Source: Marinilactibacillus sp. Marseille-P9653 (GTDB taxonomy: Bacteria; Bacillota; Bacilli; Lactobacillales; Carnobacteriaceae_A). Taken from it: a DNA stretch of 64,000 nucleotides. Made by a program: the position numbers and the translations under genes. The stretch lies in contig NZ_CAKAKH010000001.1 of assembly GCF_916618885.1 (NCBI RefSeq), forward strand, positions 62,001 to 126,000, in the 5' to 3' direction. Positions 36,109-45,718 of this stretch are shown here, piece by piece. How positions within the stretch are numbered: position 1 is the first letter of the stretch; each line of letters begins with the position of its first letter. The notes under the pieces are model-generated. The model was not told the origin of the DNA and did not search any database. It saw nothing but the letters and a program-made list of their open reading frames with translations.

Positions 36109-36744
36109 GTGCACATTGAAACGGTTAAGCTTTATCCGGATCGTCCCGTTATTGGAGACAATAGTCAAATCAAAGATACAACCTTTGGAGAATACGTTGA
36201 GTTAGGATCATCCAATAGCGTCGATAATTCAAAAATCGGCGGTTATAGTTACACTGGTAGTTACTGCTATGTCCAAAATTCAGTGATTGGTCGTTTTGCC
36301 AGTATAGCAGATATGGTCAGAATTGGGCCCACAAACCACCCATACGAGAGACCCTCTCAGCATTTATTTGCCTATAACGGAGATGGGTACGGCTTCCCGA
36401 ATAAAGATACCCAATTTCTTGAAAAAAGAAAACAGAAAATCACAACAATCGGAAATGATGTCTGGATCGGTCATGGTGTGACCATTCAATCCGGCGTGAC
36501 CGTTGGAGACGGTGCGGTGATCGGAGCCGGAGCCGTCATTACTAAAGATGTAGCGCCTTATACAATCGTAGGGGGGATTCCTGCTAAACCACTAAAAGAG
36601 CGATTCTCTAAAGACATCCAAGAAAAGCTTTTGCAAATCAAATGGTGGAACTGGTCAAGAGCAGAACTAGAAGAACGTTATGAAGACTTGAAATTACCCA
36701 TTGAAGACTTTGTTGAAAAGTATAGCACACTATCACAACCTTGA
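36109..36744 (+). CDS. Left-handed beta-helix (hexapeptide) acetyltransferase, CatB/Vat-like
   Basis: 211 aa from a GTG with GAGAGG about 10 bases upstream. Hexapeptide repeats run through about residues 15-70 and 120-160 (IGNDVWIGHGVTIQSGVTVG and following). TNHPYERPSQH carries the catalytic-type His. The family moves acetyl from acetyl-CoA to hydroxyls of sugars or drugs such as chloramphenicol and streptogramins. Most chromosomal members are not resistance genes; the substrate here is unknown. Confidence 0.85.
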   Translation: MHIETVKLYPDRPVIGDNSQIKDTTFGEYVELGSSNSVDNSKIGGYSYTGSYCYVQNSVIGRFASIADMVRIGPTNHPYERPSQHLFAYNGDGYGFPNKDTQFLEKRKQKITTIGNDVWIGHGVTIQSGVTVGDGAVIGAGAVITKDVAPYTIVGGIPAKPLKERFSKDIQEKLLQIKWWNWSRAELEERYEDLKLPIEDFVEKYSTLSQP

Positions 36745-36797
36745 TCCCGTTTTTCAGACCTTACAATCGGATCTGGTACGCCTATGACGATATAACC

Positions 36798-36837
36798 AGA
36801 AAAAGCCAATCTCACCATAATGAGATTGGCTTTTTCT
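36798..36837. terminator. Bidirectional terminator after the hexapeptide acetyltransferase
   Basis: AGAAAAAGCCAATCTCA and TGAGATTGGCTTTTTCT, perfect 17-base arms around CCATAA. Confidence 0.92.
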
Positions 36838-36856
36838 AGTACATACAACGGATTCT

Positions 36857-37516
36857 TTATTTTCCTAATATGCGTAAGGGTCCTTTTCTAAGTCTCCTGA
36901 CAATCCAGACGCCAACAATCAAATTCCAGACAGTCATCGTATAGACAGACAAGCGCTCAAATACAGCTGGATAACCAAAATCGTATGTCAGCATGATACT
37001 TAATGCAAGTAGTCCAAAAACACCCAATCCTATACCGATTCTTTTTGGAACCCTATACTGTTTGTTTAGGTAGATTCCTATTAAAATTAAGGTGAGGTTT
37101 CCAGCAATAATCGCCATAGCTGCTCCGATAACGTGCATATTCGCATAACTATAGGATTCTCCCGGAAACAGTCCAACTAAAATATTCCCGACACCTTGAA
37201 CAACTGCAGCAACAGAAACGAGTACGCGTGCTTTCTTCTGCACTAAACGGATAGTCAGTAGGTACGCACTCATTGACAAGATCCCATAAGAGATAAACCC
37301 ACCATTCATCACACTCGCAAGTGGTGAAAAGACCGCTCGTCCATCAATTGTCATGCGTTTGGCAACACCTAAGTCACTAATATAATGAAAGGTATACCCA
37401 TACTCAGGATCTATCCAAGCATGAGCAGAAATGGCTTCTGCGGTTAAATAAACTGTAGAGGCTGCTATAAAGAGAATGGCTCCTAACAACAACCTTCTCG
37501 AATAAATTCTTTTCAA
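36857..37516 (-). CDS. DUF998 multispan membrane protein
   Basis: 219 aa from a TTG with GGAGG upstream. Six hydrophobic segments. The YHYISDLGV stretch near residue 45 and FPGESYSYANMHVIGA near 125 are typical of DUF998. The function is unknown. It follows the alpha/beta hydrolase gene by 17 bases and shares its transcript. Confidence 0.83.
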   Translation of the reverse strand: MKRIYSRRLLLGAILFIAASTVYLTAEAISAHAWIDPEYGYTFHYISDLGVAKRMTIDGRAVFSPLASVMNGGFISYGILSMSAYLLTIRLVQKKARVLVSVAAVVQGVGNILVGLFPGESYSYANMHVIGAAMAIIAGNLTLILIGIYLNKQYRVPKRIGIGLGVFGLLALSIMLTYDFGYPAVFERLSVYTMTVWNLIVGVWIVRRLRKGPLRILGK

Positions 37517-37533
37517 AACAACCCCTCCTTCTT

Positions 37534-38397
37534 TTAATCTTCTTTGATATAATCAATCATCAGTTGACTGATTTGTCTTGCCTTCTCGTGATGCAGCCAG
37601 TGTGTTGTATCTCCAACGAAGATGCCTTTGCCATCCTCACAATAATCTAGACTCATCTCTGCAAGCTCTTTGCCTAAAAATTGATCATTCACACCCCAAA
37701 TGATAAAGGTTGGCACGGTGATGTTGGAAGTCGTACTTGCATTCATCATATTTTTCCCATTGGCCCGATACCAGTTGATCATGGTGGTCATAGCATTCGG
37801 TTGAGACCAGGCTAACCGATACTCCTGTAGGTCTCTCGAGCTGAATGTACCTTTCATACTACTTCCAATTAAAGCACTTGTAGCTACTCCCCAGTTCGCA
37901 CGACTGACCAATTTCTCAGGAATGCCTCTTAGCTGGAAAAACAAAATATAAGAACTTTTCAGTAGTTGTGATGGATGTTTCAGGACATGTTTGCTCATGG
38001 CCGCTAAATGCGGTGCATTCAAAATCATCATCTTCTTAATGAGTTCTGGATACATTTCTGCTACTTTCCAAGAGACGATTCCACCCCAATCATGTCCGGC
38101 AAGGATCACTTGATCTCTACCCGATTGTCGAATCAACCCTGCAATATCTTCCACTAATTCTTTCATGTCGTAGTCTTTTACGTTTTCTGGTTTGTCGCTT
38201 AAATTATAACCACGTTGATCAGGTGTCCATACTCGGTAGCCTTGTTCTGCCAGTTCTGCCATCTGTTTACGCCATCCGTACCAGAATTCCGGGAATCCAT
38301 GGAGCAACAAGACCAGTTCATCATCATCCGGTCCTTGCTGAGCAACATGGAGTTGAATACCATTTGTTTGAATATACGCATGTTCTATCTCGTTCAT
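37534..38397 (-). CDS. Alpha/beta hydrolase, epoxide hydrolase / dehalogenase-like
   Basis: 287 aa. HGFPEFWYGWRKQM near residue 33 (oxyanion), the nucleophile elbow GHDWGGIVSW with Asp as nucleophile near 105, and the His in TTHWLHHEK near the end. Asp nucleophiles mark the epoxide hydrolase and haloalkane or haloacetate dehalogenase group. The substrate is unknown. GAGGAG lies 9 bases before the ATG; operon with the DUF998 gene. Confidence 0.87.
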   Translation of the reverse strand: MNEIEHAYIQTNGIQLHVAQQGPDDDELVLLLHGFPEFWYGWRKQMAELAEQGYRVWTPDQRGYNLSDKPENVKDYDMKELVEDIAGLIRQSGRDQVILAGHDWGGIVSWKVAEMYPELIKKMMILNAPHLAAMSKHVLKHPSQLLKSSYILFFQLRGIPEKLVSRANWGVATSALIGSSMKGTFSSRDLQEYRLAWSQPNAMTTMINWYRANGKNMMNASTTSNITVPTFIIWGVNDQFLGKELAEMSLDYCEDGKGIFVGDTTHWLHHEKARQISQLMIDYIKED

Positions 38398-38543
38398 AAG
38401 ACACTTCTCCTCTTCTATCAGATTTCCCTATACGCTCCTTATCGATTCCTTTTTGTAATGACCCATATTCATTATAGTAAAAAACGCTAAAAGTTGCCTT
38501 TATAACACTTTTTCGCTATATCTTGACCTTAAGTTGACTGCTT

Positions 38544-39113
38544 CTAGGTTCTTTTGACAGGTGTATTCCAGATGATATTTCTAATAATATCGGTTAATTC
38601 TTGATGCGTTTGTTTTTGACCTGTTTCATACCATGTTTTAAAGGTTCCGATTACACCTCGAATCAGAAAAGCTGAGACCAATCGATGATAGTCCGGTTCT
38701 ACTTGTGGAAAGGCACTTTGTAAAATGTTGCGTGAATGATAATCGACCCAACCATCAATCCGAGAAGAAAATGAACGACTACCGTTTGGGCCCAGTAAGA
38801 TATAGATAATATCTCTCTTTTCAAACAAACTTGAAAATAAGACTTCTAGTAAAGGGGGGTTGACTGTATCTTCTGGTAAAACCCCATCATATTGATCAAA
38901 TAGACTTTCTAATTCAGTGAACACATCATCTTCTAGCTCATCCAGCAGCTCATAGATATCTGAATAGTGGAAATAGAAGGTTCCACGATTGATATCTGCC
39001 TTTTCCGTTAGTTCTTTAACTTTGACTTGATGAATAGATTTTTCTTTTAAAAGCTCGATCAATGTGTCTTTTAAATTGCGTTTTGTCTTCTGTACGCTCC
39101 GATTTTCTTTCAT
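38544..39113 (-). CDS. TetR/AcrR-family transcriptional regulator
   Basis: 189 aa. An N-terminal HTH (about 28-48; VKVKELTEKADINRGTFYFHY) is followed by a helical ligand-binding domain with SAFLIRGVIGTFKTWYETG, common in DhaS/FarR-like regulators. It diverges from the MMPL exporter operon. The 147-base intergenic region has inverted repeats, so it probably represses that operon and itself. The inducer is unknown; fatty acids or membrane-active compounds are typical for MMPL control. Confidence 0.88.
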   Translation of the reverse strand: MKENRSVQKTKRNLKDTLIELLKEKSIHQVKVKELTEKADINRGTFYFHYSDIYELLDELEDDVFTELESLFDQYDGVLPEDTVNPPLLEVLFSSLFEKRDIIYILLGPNGSRSFSSRIDGWVDYHSRNILQSAFPQVEPDYHRLVSAFLIRGVIGTFKTWYETGQKQTHQELTDIIRNIIWNTPVKRT

Positions 39114-39156
39114 GATTCTCCCTCTTTCAACACTTTTGCTCTTTTTGTATGAATTT

Positions 39157-39247
39157 CAACATATGCAGAATGACTGTATGTTGTACTTTCTAACTTAGTC
39201 CTTATAATTAACACTAGTTTAAATTTGAACATTTGTCAAAAATTTAA
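39157..39247. promoter_or_regulatory. Divergent control region of the tetR and MMPL genes with two inverted repeats
   Basis: CAACATA (39157-39163) and TATGTTG (39177-39183) flank 13 bases and overlap a candidate -35 TTGTAC (39181-39186), which pairs with TATAAT (39203-39208). TTAAATTT (39219-39226) and AAATTTAA (39240-39247) form a second inverted repeat after the start region. These are reasonable TetR operator candidates. Confidence 0.5.
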
Positions 39248-39260
39248 GAAAGAAGTCGGT

Positions 39261-41348
39261 ATGATGAAGGAAAGATTATTTAGAGCTATTGTGAAATTTA
39301 GGAAATCCATTATTTTTGTGTTTATTTTTCTAGGAATCCTTTCCGTTTTTCTAGCAAGATTTGTTGGAATCAATAATGATATGGTCGATTATCTGCCTAG
39401 TTCCTCCCCTTCGACACAAGCGATTCATTTAATGGAAGATGAGTTTCCTCCTCAACCTTCTACCATTCGTATTGCTGTAGAAGACAAAGGAACAACGACA
39501 GCACTCGAATTGAAAGAACAGCTCACTCAAATTGAGCAGGTCACTTCAGTAGAGTGGCTCAATGATGAAGAAAACATAGAAGAACCCTTAGAAATGATGG
39601 ATCAGGAAACGGTTCAGCACTACCTTAAGGATGGAAAAGATTTATTTATCGTTTCAGCAGATATTGAGGAAGACGAACAAAGAGATGCGGTGATTCAAGA
39701 AATCAGAACCGTTATCGGAGAAGAAGGAAACATGGAAGGACCCGTCGTTCAGGATTATGAATTGGATCAGCATACAAGTAGCGATTTGTTTACTACGATT
39801 AGTCTCGCTGTTGTCATTGCTTTTCTTGTTCTACTAGTTTCAACCTCTTCTTGGATTGAACCCGTATTAATCCTGGGTACGATCGGTCTCGCTATTTTAA
39901 TCAATAGTGGAACAAATATTTTTCTAGGCGAAATCTCTTTTGTGACAAAGAATGCTTTTCCTATTTTACAGCTCGGTGTCTCAATCGACTACTCCATCTT
40001 CTTGCTCCACCGGTATGAGGAGTATCGAAAAGAAGGCCTCATTCAAGAAGAAGCGATGGTCAAGGCGCTGCACAATTCTTTGGGCTCTGTACTGTCTAGT
40101 GGTTTAACTACGGTGATTGGATTTGCGGCGCTGATTTTAATGAAATTCGGTATTGGTGCGGATATGGGGATTGTTTTAGCGAAAGGGGTTATTTTCAGTT
40201 TACTTTCTGTCTTTATCTTCCTCCCAGCTATGACACTCGTTTGTGCGAACCTATTAGAGAAAACGATCCATCGATCATTTATCCCGTCGTTAAGACCTCT
40301 AGCTAAATTGGTTTACAAGGTACGCTACTTCACTGTACCGTTACTGATCATTTTTGCAGGCATCTTTTTCCTTGCTCAAAAGCACAACGATTTTTACTAC
40401 GGTAATTCAAGATGGCTGCCTGAAGACAATACGGTCATGCAAGAACAACAAGCGATTGAACAGTCTTTTGGTCATGAAAACCTTATGGCACTAATGATTC
40501 CAACAGAAGATGAAGCACTCGAAAAAGAAATGGTCGAGTATTTAGATGACTTAGGAGCCATTACAGAAGTCCAAGCTTATTCAAATGAAGTCGGCTGGGC
40601 CATCCCGATTCAATACGTTCCAGAGGCTTCCAGAGAAATGCTTCATTCAAATGACTATAACCGAGTAGCTTTCAAAACAGCGCTACCGGCTGAAAGTAGC
40701 GAGACCTTTGACATGATCGAAGAGATTCGCGAAAAAGCAGTCTCCTTATTTGGAGACGATTATCTGTTAGCGGGCGACAGTGTGTCAACGTATGACTTGA
40801 AGGATGTCATAAGCTCTGATCAACGCATTGTGAATATCGCTTCTATTTTAGGCATTCTGATCGTCATTGCGATTGCCTTCAAATCCCTTATTTTGCCAGT
40901 GATTTTAGTGATCAGTATTCAATCTGCCATCTGGATCAATTTAGGACTTCCCTACTTTAGAGGAAGTGCACTATTTTATATCGCGTTCCTCATCTTAAGT
41001 TCTGTTCAACTAGGGGCAACGGTTGACTATGCCGTCTTGCTGACCGACCGTTATATCGAGGAACGACATCTTCAAACTAAAAAAGATGCCTTACTTGCAG
41101 CAATCGAAAAATCTGGAGAAAGTATTATCGTCTCTGGTGTTATTATGACCGCCGCAGGATTTTTATTTGGAACCTTTTCAACGAACCAAGTACCTGCTCA
41201 AATCGGTTATTTATTAGCTCAAGGTACCCTACTTTCCATGTTCGTCGTCTTTTTCGGATTACCGATTCTACTTTATTTAACAGATCGCTGGATTGCAAAA
41301 GGCTCATTGAACATGACATTCAAACATCAGAAAGGATCAAACTCATGA
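39261..41348 (+). CDS. MMPL/RND-family membrane exporter
   Basis: 695 aa from the ATG at 39261. About 12 membrane helices in two repeats, each with a large extracellular loop after the first helix (about 40-190 and 400-520). The second-half and first-half motifs GATVDYAVLLTDRY and GVSIDYSIFLLHRY are the conserved proton-relay sequences of the MMPL family. Related Firmicute proteins export lipids or fatty acids. It overlaps the next gene by four bases and is probably controlled by the divergent TetR. Confidence 0.9.
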   Translation: MMKERLFRAIVKFRKSIIFVFIFLGILSVFLARFVGINNDMVDYLPSSSPSTQAIHLMEDEFPPQPSTIRIAVEDKGTTTALELKEQLTQIEQVTSVEWLNDEENIEEPLEMMDQETVQHYLKDGKDLFIVSADIEEDEQRDAVIQEIRTVIGEEGNMEGPVVQDYELDQHTSSDLFTTISLAVVIAFLVLLVSTSSWIEPVLILGTIGLAILINSGTNIFLGEISFVTKNAFPILQLGVSIDYSIFLLHRYEEYRKEGLIQEEAMVKALHNSLGSVLSSGLTTVIGFAALILMKFGIGADMGIVLAKGVIFSLLSVFIFLPAMTLVCANLLEKTIHRSFIPSLRPLAKLVYKVRYFTVPLLIIFAGIFFLAQKHNDFYYGNSRWLPEDNTVMQEQQAIEQSFGHENLMALMIPTEDEALEKEMVEYLDDLGAITEVQAYSNEVGWAIPIQYVPEASREMLHSNDYNRVAFKTALPAESSETFDMIEEIREKAVSLFGDDYLLAGDSVSTYDLKDVISSDQRIVNIASILGILIVIAIAFKSLILPVILVISIQSAIWINLGLPYFRGSALFYIAFLILSSVQLGATVDYAVLLTDRYIEERHLQTKKDALLAAIEKSGESIIVSGVIMTAAGFLFGTFSTNQVPAQIGYLLAQGTLLSMFVVFFGLPILLYLTDRWIAKGSLNMTFKHQKGSNS

Positions 41349-43717
41349 AAAAAGCATTCATCAGTCTAAGCACCGCTGGAATCATCGCAAGCTCCTTGTC
41401 TTTTCCGGTTATGGCTCAAGAAGAACCATCCTATTCCAAAGAAGAACTTGTTTACTCAACGATCGATTTGTCAGGAAATCTAGAAAGTATGTATGTAACG
41501 AATCTATTTGAGCTAACCGAATCATCAACAGAAGATCTAACAGACTATGGTCAATACGAATCGTTGCATCTGCTCAACACATCTCGCTCTGAGCTATCTT
41601 CTCAAAATGATCAAACATCGATCAAAACAGACGAAGCACGTGTATTCACACAAGGAAAAGTCACAGACAAGCGTCTTCCCTGGACTTTCCAGTTCACTTA
41701 TTTGATGGATGGAAAAGAAGTGGATCCTCAAACAATCACAGGATCAGAAGGTACATTCACAGTGAAGATCGCAATCAACCCAACAGACACGACAGATGAA
41801 CAGTTAATGGATTTTGTAGATCACTACGCTTTGCAAGTCAGTACGTCTATGGATCTAGATACTCATTTTGATTTGAATAGTCCAAATGGGATTACAAGTA
41901 CCGCTGGTAACAATCGGCAAGTTCAGTGGACTGTTTTGCCTGGTCAGGAAGAAGACCTTTCTTTCACTGTGAGAACCACTGATTTTGAGGAACTAAACTG
42001 GTCCATTAATGGTGCGCCTTTGAGTTTAACGATTGGAGATGACCTCTTTGATCTTTCTGAATTCACTGATCCGCTTAAAGAGTTAGAGACCGGTATTCAA
42101 ACTTTAGATGAAGGATCTCAAACACTTTACGATGGTAGTCTAGACCTGACAAATGGTATGCAAGACCTACTTGACGGAAGTAACCAACTGACTGACGGAA
42201 CTTCTCAGTTAGACCGCAGCAGTCAGCAATTGGTTGAAGGAACCAGTCAAGCTTTTACGAAGTCAAAAACGCTAGAAGAAGGGTTGTCCACTTTAACACA
42301 AGGTAGCACTCAGCTCTATCAAGCTACTGGACAACTAAAAGCTGGCGGTCAAGCCTTATCGGAAGATTCAATACCTTTTTTCACTGGTTTAACAGACTTG
42401 AATCAAGGTGTTTCCAGTTTGTCAGAAGGGCTTGAAGAGATTGAAACAGGTTTGAGCCAACTTGATAGCAAGTCAGACAGTTTAACTAGTGGCTCTGCTG
42501 CTGTACTTGAAGCGCTGGAAACCATGCAACGTAAAGTGAATGAAGTCGAACTTTCTTTGGATAACGTTTCGCAATTAAAAGAAGCCTCTCGTTCGATTCA
42601 AACCGGTTTAACGACACTTCGTGATGGTGTAGCTGGTATGGACAGCAGTATCTCTCAATATAAAGGTAACCTAGCTGATGGTGGCGTTAACCCTTCAGAA
42701 TTAGCTGGACTAAATCAGAATGCAGCAGACAGTTTATCTCAATTGAAGCAACAACTCACTGTATTACAACCACTAGTTGAAGAAGGTGTAATCGAAGAAA
42801 GTGTACTCGTCCAGTTACAAACAGCGATCGAACAGACTGAGGAACTGACTTCTGCTAATGCACAATATATCTCTGGTAGCGATCAATTGATTAATGGTAT
42901 TCACAGCCAAGTAAAAGAGGATGGTGCATTAAGATCGGGTAGTACCCAACTTGTGTCGAGCTACAAAGAATTTGATCAAGCTATAACGAATCTTGTCGAC
43001 GGTCTGTCTTCCATACCTGAAGAAATCGCACCGCTTCAAAGTGCAATCAGCCAGTTGACCGATCAGTACCGTACACTAGATCAAGGCGTAACTGACTATA
43101 CAGCTGGTGTCCACCAATTGTCTGATGGAATCAATAAAGCCACCATAGCCGCTGAACAGCTTGATGATGGCTCAAGTACATTAGTCAGTGGTGGAAAATC
43201 TCTTCAATCTGGTATCAGAGATCTTTCTAGCGGAACCACTCAAATACAAGAAGGTGCTTCAACACTCAATCAGGGAATAAACACTGCACACAAAGGTTCT
43301 CTAGCTTTCAAAGACGGCATCGGCGAGCTTCATTCTGGAACGGCTCAATTAAAAGATGGTACGCATGCTTTATATGTCGGCGCAGATGACTTATTTAATG
43401 GTGTACGCTCTGCAAAAACCGGTTCTTCAGATCTTTCTGAGGGAGCCAGTGAACTAGCGGACGGAACGACAGAGCTCCGAGAAGAAACAACCGGTCTACC
43501 GGATAAAACAAAAGAAAAGATTGATGAAGTGATTGAAGAATTTTCTAATTCAGACTACAAGATCCAGTCTTATATGGATGAACGAAATGAACAAACTGAA
43601 CATGTTCAATTCGTAATTCAATATCGTGCACCAGAAAAAGAAGTCGATACTACAACAACTGATCATTCAGAAAAACATGAAAGTTTATGGCAAAAATTTC
43701 TGAACCTATTTAAATAG
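41345..43717 (+). CDS. Secreted heptad-repeat protein partner of the MMPL exporter (YhgE/Pip-like repeats)
   Basis: 790 aa. A Sec signal peptide ends near AQE (residue 25). An N-terminal beta-rich domain fills about 30-235. From about 245 to 720 the protein is built of seven-residue units of the type LxxGxxx (for example LTDGTSQLDRSSQQLVEG), as in YhgE/Pip proteins. This predicts long coiled helical rods. Unlike YhgE it has no C-terminal membrane domain, only an amphipathic tail (LWQKFLNLFK). The overlap with the MMPL gene suggests it forms an extracytoplasmic extension of the exporter. Confidence 0.78.
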   Translation: MKKAFISLSTAGIIASSLSFPVMAQEEPSYSKEELVYSTIDLSGNLESMYVTNLFELTESSTEDLTDYGQYESLHLLNTSRSELSSQNDQTSIKTDEARVFTQGKVTDKRLPWTFQFTYLMDGKEVDPQTITGSEGTFTVKIAINPTDTTDEQLMDFVDHYALQVSTSMDLDTHFDLNSPNGITSTAGNNRQVQWTVLPGQEEDLSFTVRTTDFEELNWSINGAPLSLTIGDDLFDLSEFTDPLKELETGIQTLDEGSQTLYDGSLDLTNGMQDLLDGSNQLTDGTSQLDRSSQQLVEGTSQAFTKSKTLEEGLSTLTQGSTQLYQATGQLKAGGQALSEDSIPFFTGLTDLNQGVSSLSEGLEEIETGLSQLDSKSDSLTSGSAAVLEALETMQRKVNEVELSLDNVSQLKEASRSIQTGLTTLRDGVAGMDSSISQYKGNLADGGVNPSELAGLNQNAADSLSQLKQQLTVLQPLVEEGVIEESVLVQLQTAIEQTEELTSANAQYISGSDQLINGIHSQVKEDGALRSGSTQLVSSYKEFDQAITNLVDGLSSIPEEIAPLQSAISQLTDQYRTLDQGVTDYTAGVHQLSDGINKATIAAEQLDDGSSTLVSGGKSLQSGIRDLSSGTTQIQEGASTLNQGINTAHKGSLAFKDGIGELHSGTAQLKDGTHALYVGADDLFNGVRSAKTGSSDLSEGASELADGTTELREETTGLPDKTKEKIDEVIEEFSNSDYKIQSYMDERNEQTEHVQFVIQYRAPEKEVDTTTTDHSEKHESLWQKFLNLFK

Positions 43718-43841
43718 ACTTGCTACTTTATCTTTTAAAAGAATCGTTTAGACTCCTACTTTACAATCTTATTATTTGAATATTTTAACGATTTCTCTTA
43801 AGGTGAACTTGTACTAAATAGCCCAAAAAAGGATGGATTAG

Positions 43842-44042
43842 ATGAGTCAGAAATTTGATGAATTAAAGCAAAAAATCAAAAATGTAGACAAAGATAAAGC
43901 CGGACAATTGGTTAAAGAAGTTAAAGAAGCTCATTCAGATGGAAAAATCGATAAAAACGAACGTGATGAATTAATGGATACGGCAAAACAATCCTTTGGT
44001 AATATTGACCTTGGTGGTTTAGGGAATCTCGGTAAAAAATAA
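43842..44042 (+). CDS. Small charged hypothetical protein (66 aa)
   Basis: AAGGA lies ahead of the ATG. Highly charged and helical, with KIDKNERDELMDTAKQSF in the middle and a Gly-rich end (LGGLGNLGKK). No signal peptide or membrane helix. I do not recognise a family. It has its own terminator and may be an abundant small cytosolic protein. Confidence 0.65.
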   Translation: MSQKFDELKQKIKNVDKDKAGQLVKEVKEAHSDGKIDKNERDELMDTAKQSFGNIDLGGLGNLGKK

Positions 44043-44129
44043 TGATCTATAGGAAACAAACCGTCAAGTCTGTAAAAGAACTTCAACGTTCATGACAACG
44101 GTTCTTAGAACTATTTAGATGAAAAGAAG

Positions 44130-44162
44130 AAGGACTAGCGAAAAATCGCTAGTCCTTTTTTA
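44130..44162. terminator. Terminator between the 66-aa gene and the ASCH gene
   Basis: AAGGACTAGCGA and TCGCTAGTCCTT, perfect 12-base arms around AAAA, then TTTT. Confidence 0.9.
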
Positions 44163-44165
44163 TGA

Positions 44166-44618
44166 TTATTTGAAAATTACCTCAAACTTTTCACAGACAA
44201 CAGGAATCTTATCGTGAAAATCCTGTTTTATTTCTCTCAGTTCTTTCTCAAAAAACTCCTGGTGGACTCTACGCCAGTACGTCAGCGTTCGGTCTCCTTC
44301 ACCTTCCAGAAAAGCATGTTCCTCTGACACTTCATCAAAAGGCATCACTTCTACAAAAGTTGTTTCCAGAACAGCTACAGCCTGATCACTTCCATCTAGC
44401 AAGACATTGTATAAACCTACGTAAGGCAAAGGTTCATGCTCTTCGTACATTGTATAATTGGATGCCGTTGCTGTCTTAGTTCCCTCGAGAACCAGCGTTG
44501 CAAGTTCATCCGCCATTTCTTTGGAATCTCCAAACGCCCAAGCTTCATAGTGCACAGGAGCATCGGGATACTCTTTTTTAAACCTACTCCATAATTGAAC
44601 CACAGTATCATTCTGCAT
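44166..44618 (-). CDS. ASCH domain protein
   Basis: 150 aa. The ASCH fold is shown by EAWAFGDSKEMADELATLVLEGTKTATAS near the start, then GLYNVLLDGSDQAVAVLETT and YWRRVHQEFF. ASCH proteins resemble PUA domains and are thought to bind RNA; some hydrolyse N4-acetylcytidine. The role here is unknown. It follows the glyoxalase II gene on the same strand with a 50-base gap. Confidence 0.88.
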   Translation of the reverse strand: MQNDTVVQLWSRFKKEYPDAPVHYEAWAFGDSKEMADELATLVLEGTKTATASNYTMYEEHEPLPYVGLYNVLLDGSDQAVAVLETTFVEVMPFDEVSEEHAFLEGEGDRTLTYWRRVHQEFFEKELREIKQDFHDKIPVVCEKFEVIFK

Positions 44619-44670
44619 AGTCTACCTACTTTCCAACATGCTAACTTCTCGTAACGTTCGTTCAGTTACT

Positions 44671-45375
44671 CTAGCTAAAACTGTCACGTGCATTTCTTAG
44701 ATCCGTGAAGGCTTCGACTGAATCTGCCTTCAAGAATAGGTTGATTCGTTTTTCTTTTCCAATCGTCGACGGTAATGTGGGATCATTTTGTTCTCTCAAC
44801 GCATTTACTTGCTCTAGTTCTTCAGAGATCGATTCATTTGAAGATTCAATGGATTGTGCGAATCGCAAATTGGTTTGAGTGTATTCATGACCAGCGTAGA
44901 CAGACACACCGTCATCTAACTGATTAAACACTTGCAAAGCATCATACTGGGCTTGATAATCTCCAGTAAAGACACGTCCACACCCACCAGAGAATAGAGC
45001 ATCTCCACAAAATAGCGCCGTTCCTATCAGAAAGCTAATATGCTCCTTAGAATGTCCTGCCGTTTTAAATACTTGAACCGTTTGATCCAATACTTCAAAG
45101 GTATCGCCATCTTTAACAGTCTGTGTGTTCAACTGTTCTGTTTCTTTTGGACCATAAACAGGTGTATCCGGATAATCCGCTAAGACTTCTTTGACCCCGC
45201 CAATATGATCATCGTGCTCATGTGTTAAAAGAATGGCTTCTAAATTGAACTGGTTCTCTTTCAAATAGCCTAAAACTTTCGCAGATTCACCTGGATCGAC
45301 TACCACTGCTCGATTACTTTCATCCATAACCCAGATATAATTATCGGATAAGGCTTCTATTGGTTGAACATTCAT
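44671..45375 (-). CDS. gloB: Hydroxyacylglutathione hydrolase (glyoxalase II), MBL fold
   Basis: 234 aa. Metallo-beta-lactamase motifs: THEHDDHIGG near 52, TAGHSKEHIS near 108, FCGDALFSGGCGRVFTG near 125 and YAGHEYT near 162. PSTIGKEKRINLFLK at the C-terminus is specific to glyoxalase II. It splits S-lactoyl-thiol esters from methylglyoxal detoxification. A glyoxalase I-like gene lies at 62066. AAGGAG precedes the ATG. Confidence 0.92.
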   Translation of the reverse strand: MNVQPIEALSDNYIWVMDESNRAVVVDPGESAKVLGYLKENQFNLEAILLTHEHDDHIGGVKEVLADYPDTPVYGPKETEQLNTQTVKDGDTFEVLDQTVQVFKTAGHSKEHISFLIGTALFCGDALFSGGCGRVFTGDYQAQYDALQVFNQLDDGVSVYAGHEYTQTNLRFAQSIESSNESISEELEQVNALREQNDPTLPSTIGKEKRINLFLKADSVEAFTDLRNARDSFS

Positions 45376-45460
45376 ATCTATCGCTCCTTTATCTCATTGC
45401 TTACTTTTAAAGTATAGCTTTTTCCAATGGTAGACTTCAACGAACACGCCCAAACTACTT

Positions 45461-45718
45461 TCAATTTGTTACTTCCGTGTGCTCGAGTATCCTCCGTATT
45501 CCATCAGTATAAACCTTACCTAAGTTCTCAGTCGTTAACTCGAAGTGATCCATACTGGAATTTTTAGGAATGCCTATTTGTACAAGCTCCTGGTCAATCT
45601 TTTCGATTACGAAAACTTCGTGCTCATAATATCCCGTTCCTCCAACACTATTCAAATTAATTTTTTTCCCATCATTCAACTCTATTACATAAAAAAATTC
45701 TCGCTGGATTTTATAATG
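45461..45718 (-). pseudogene. 3' fragment of a membrane-protein gene cut by IS30
   Basis: The last 72-85 codons of a gene, reading HYKIQREFFYVIELNDGKK and on to the end. It has no start codon with a ribosome site. The IS30 element ends at its upstream edge. Joined directly to the end of the fragment at 46985-47491, the frame continues (KF then HYKIQREFF). The C-terminal part is soluble and probably extracytoplasmic. Family not recognised. Confidence 0.78.
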
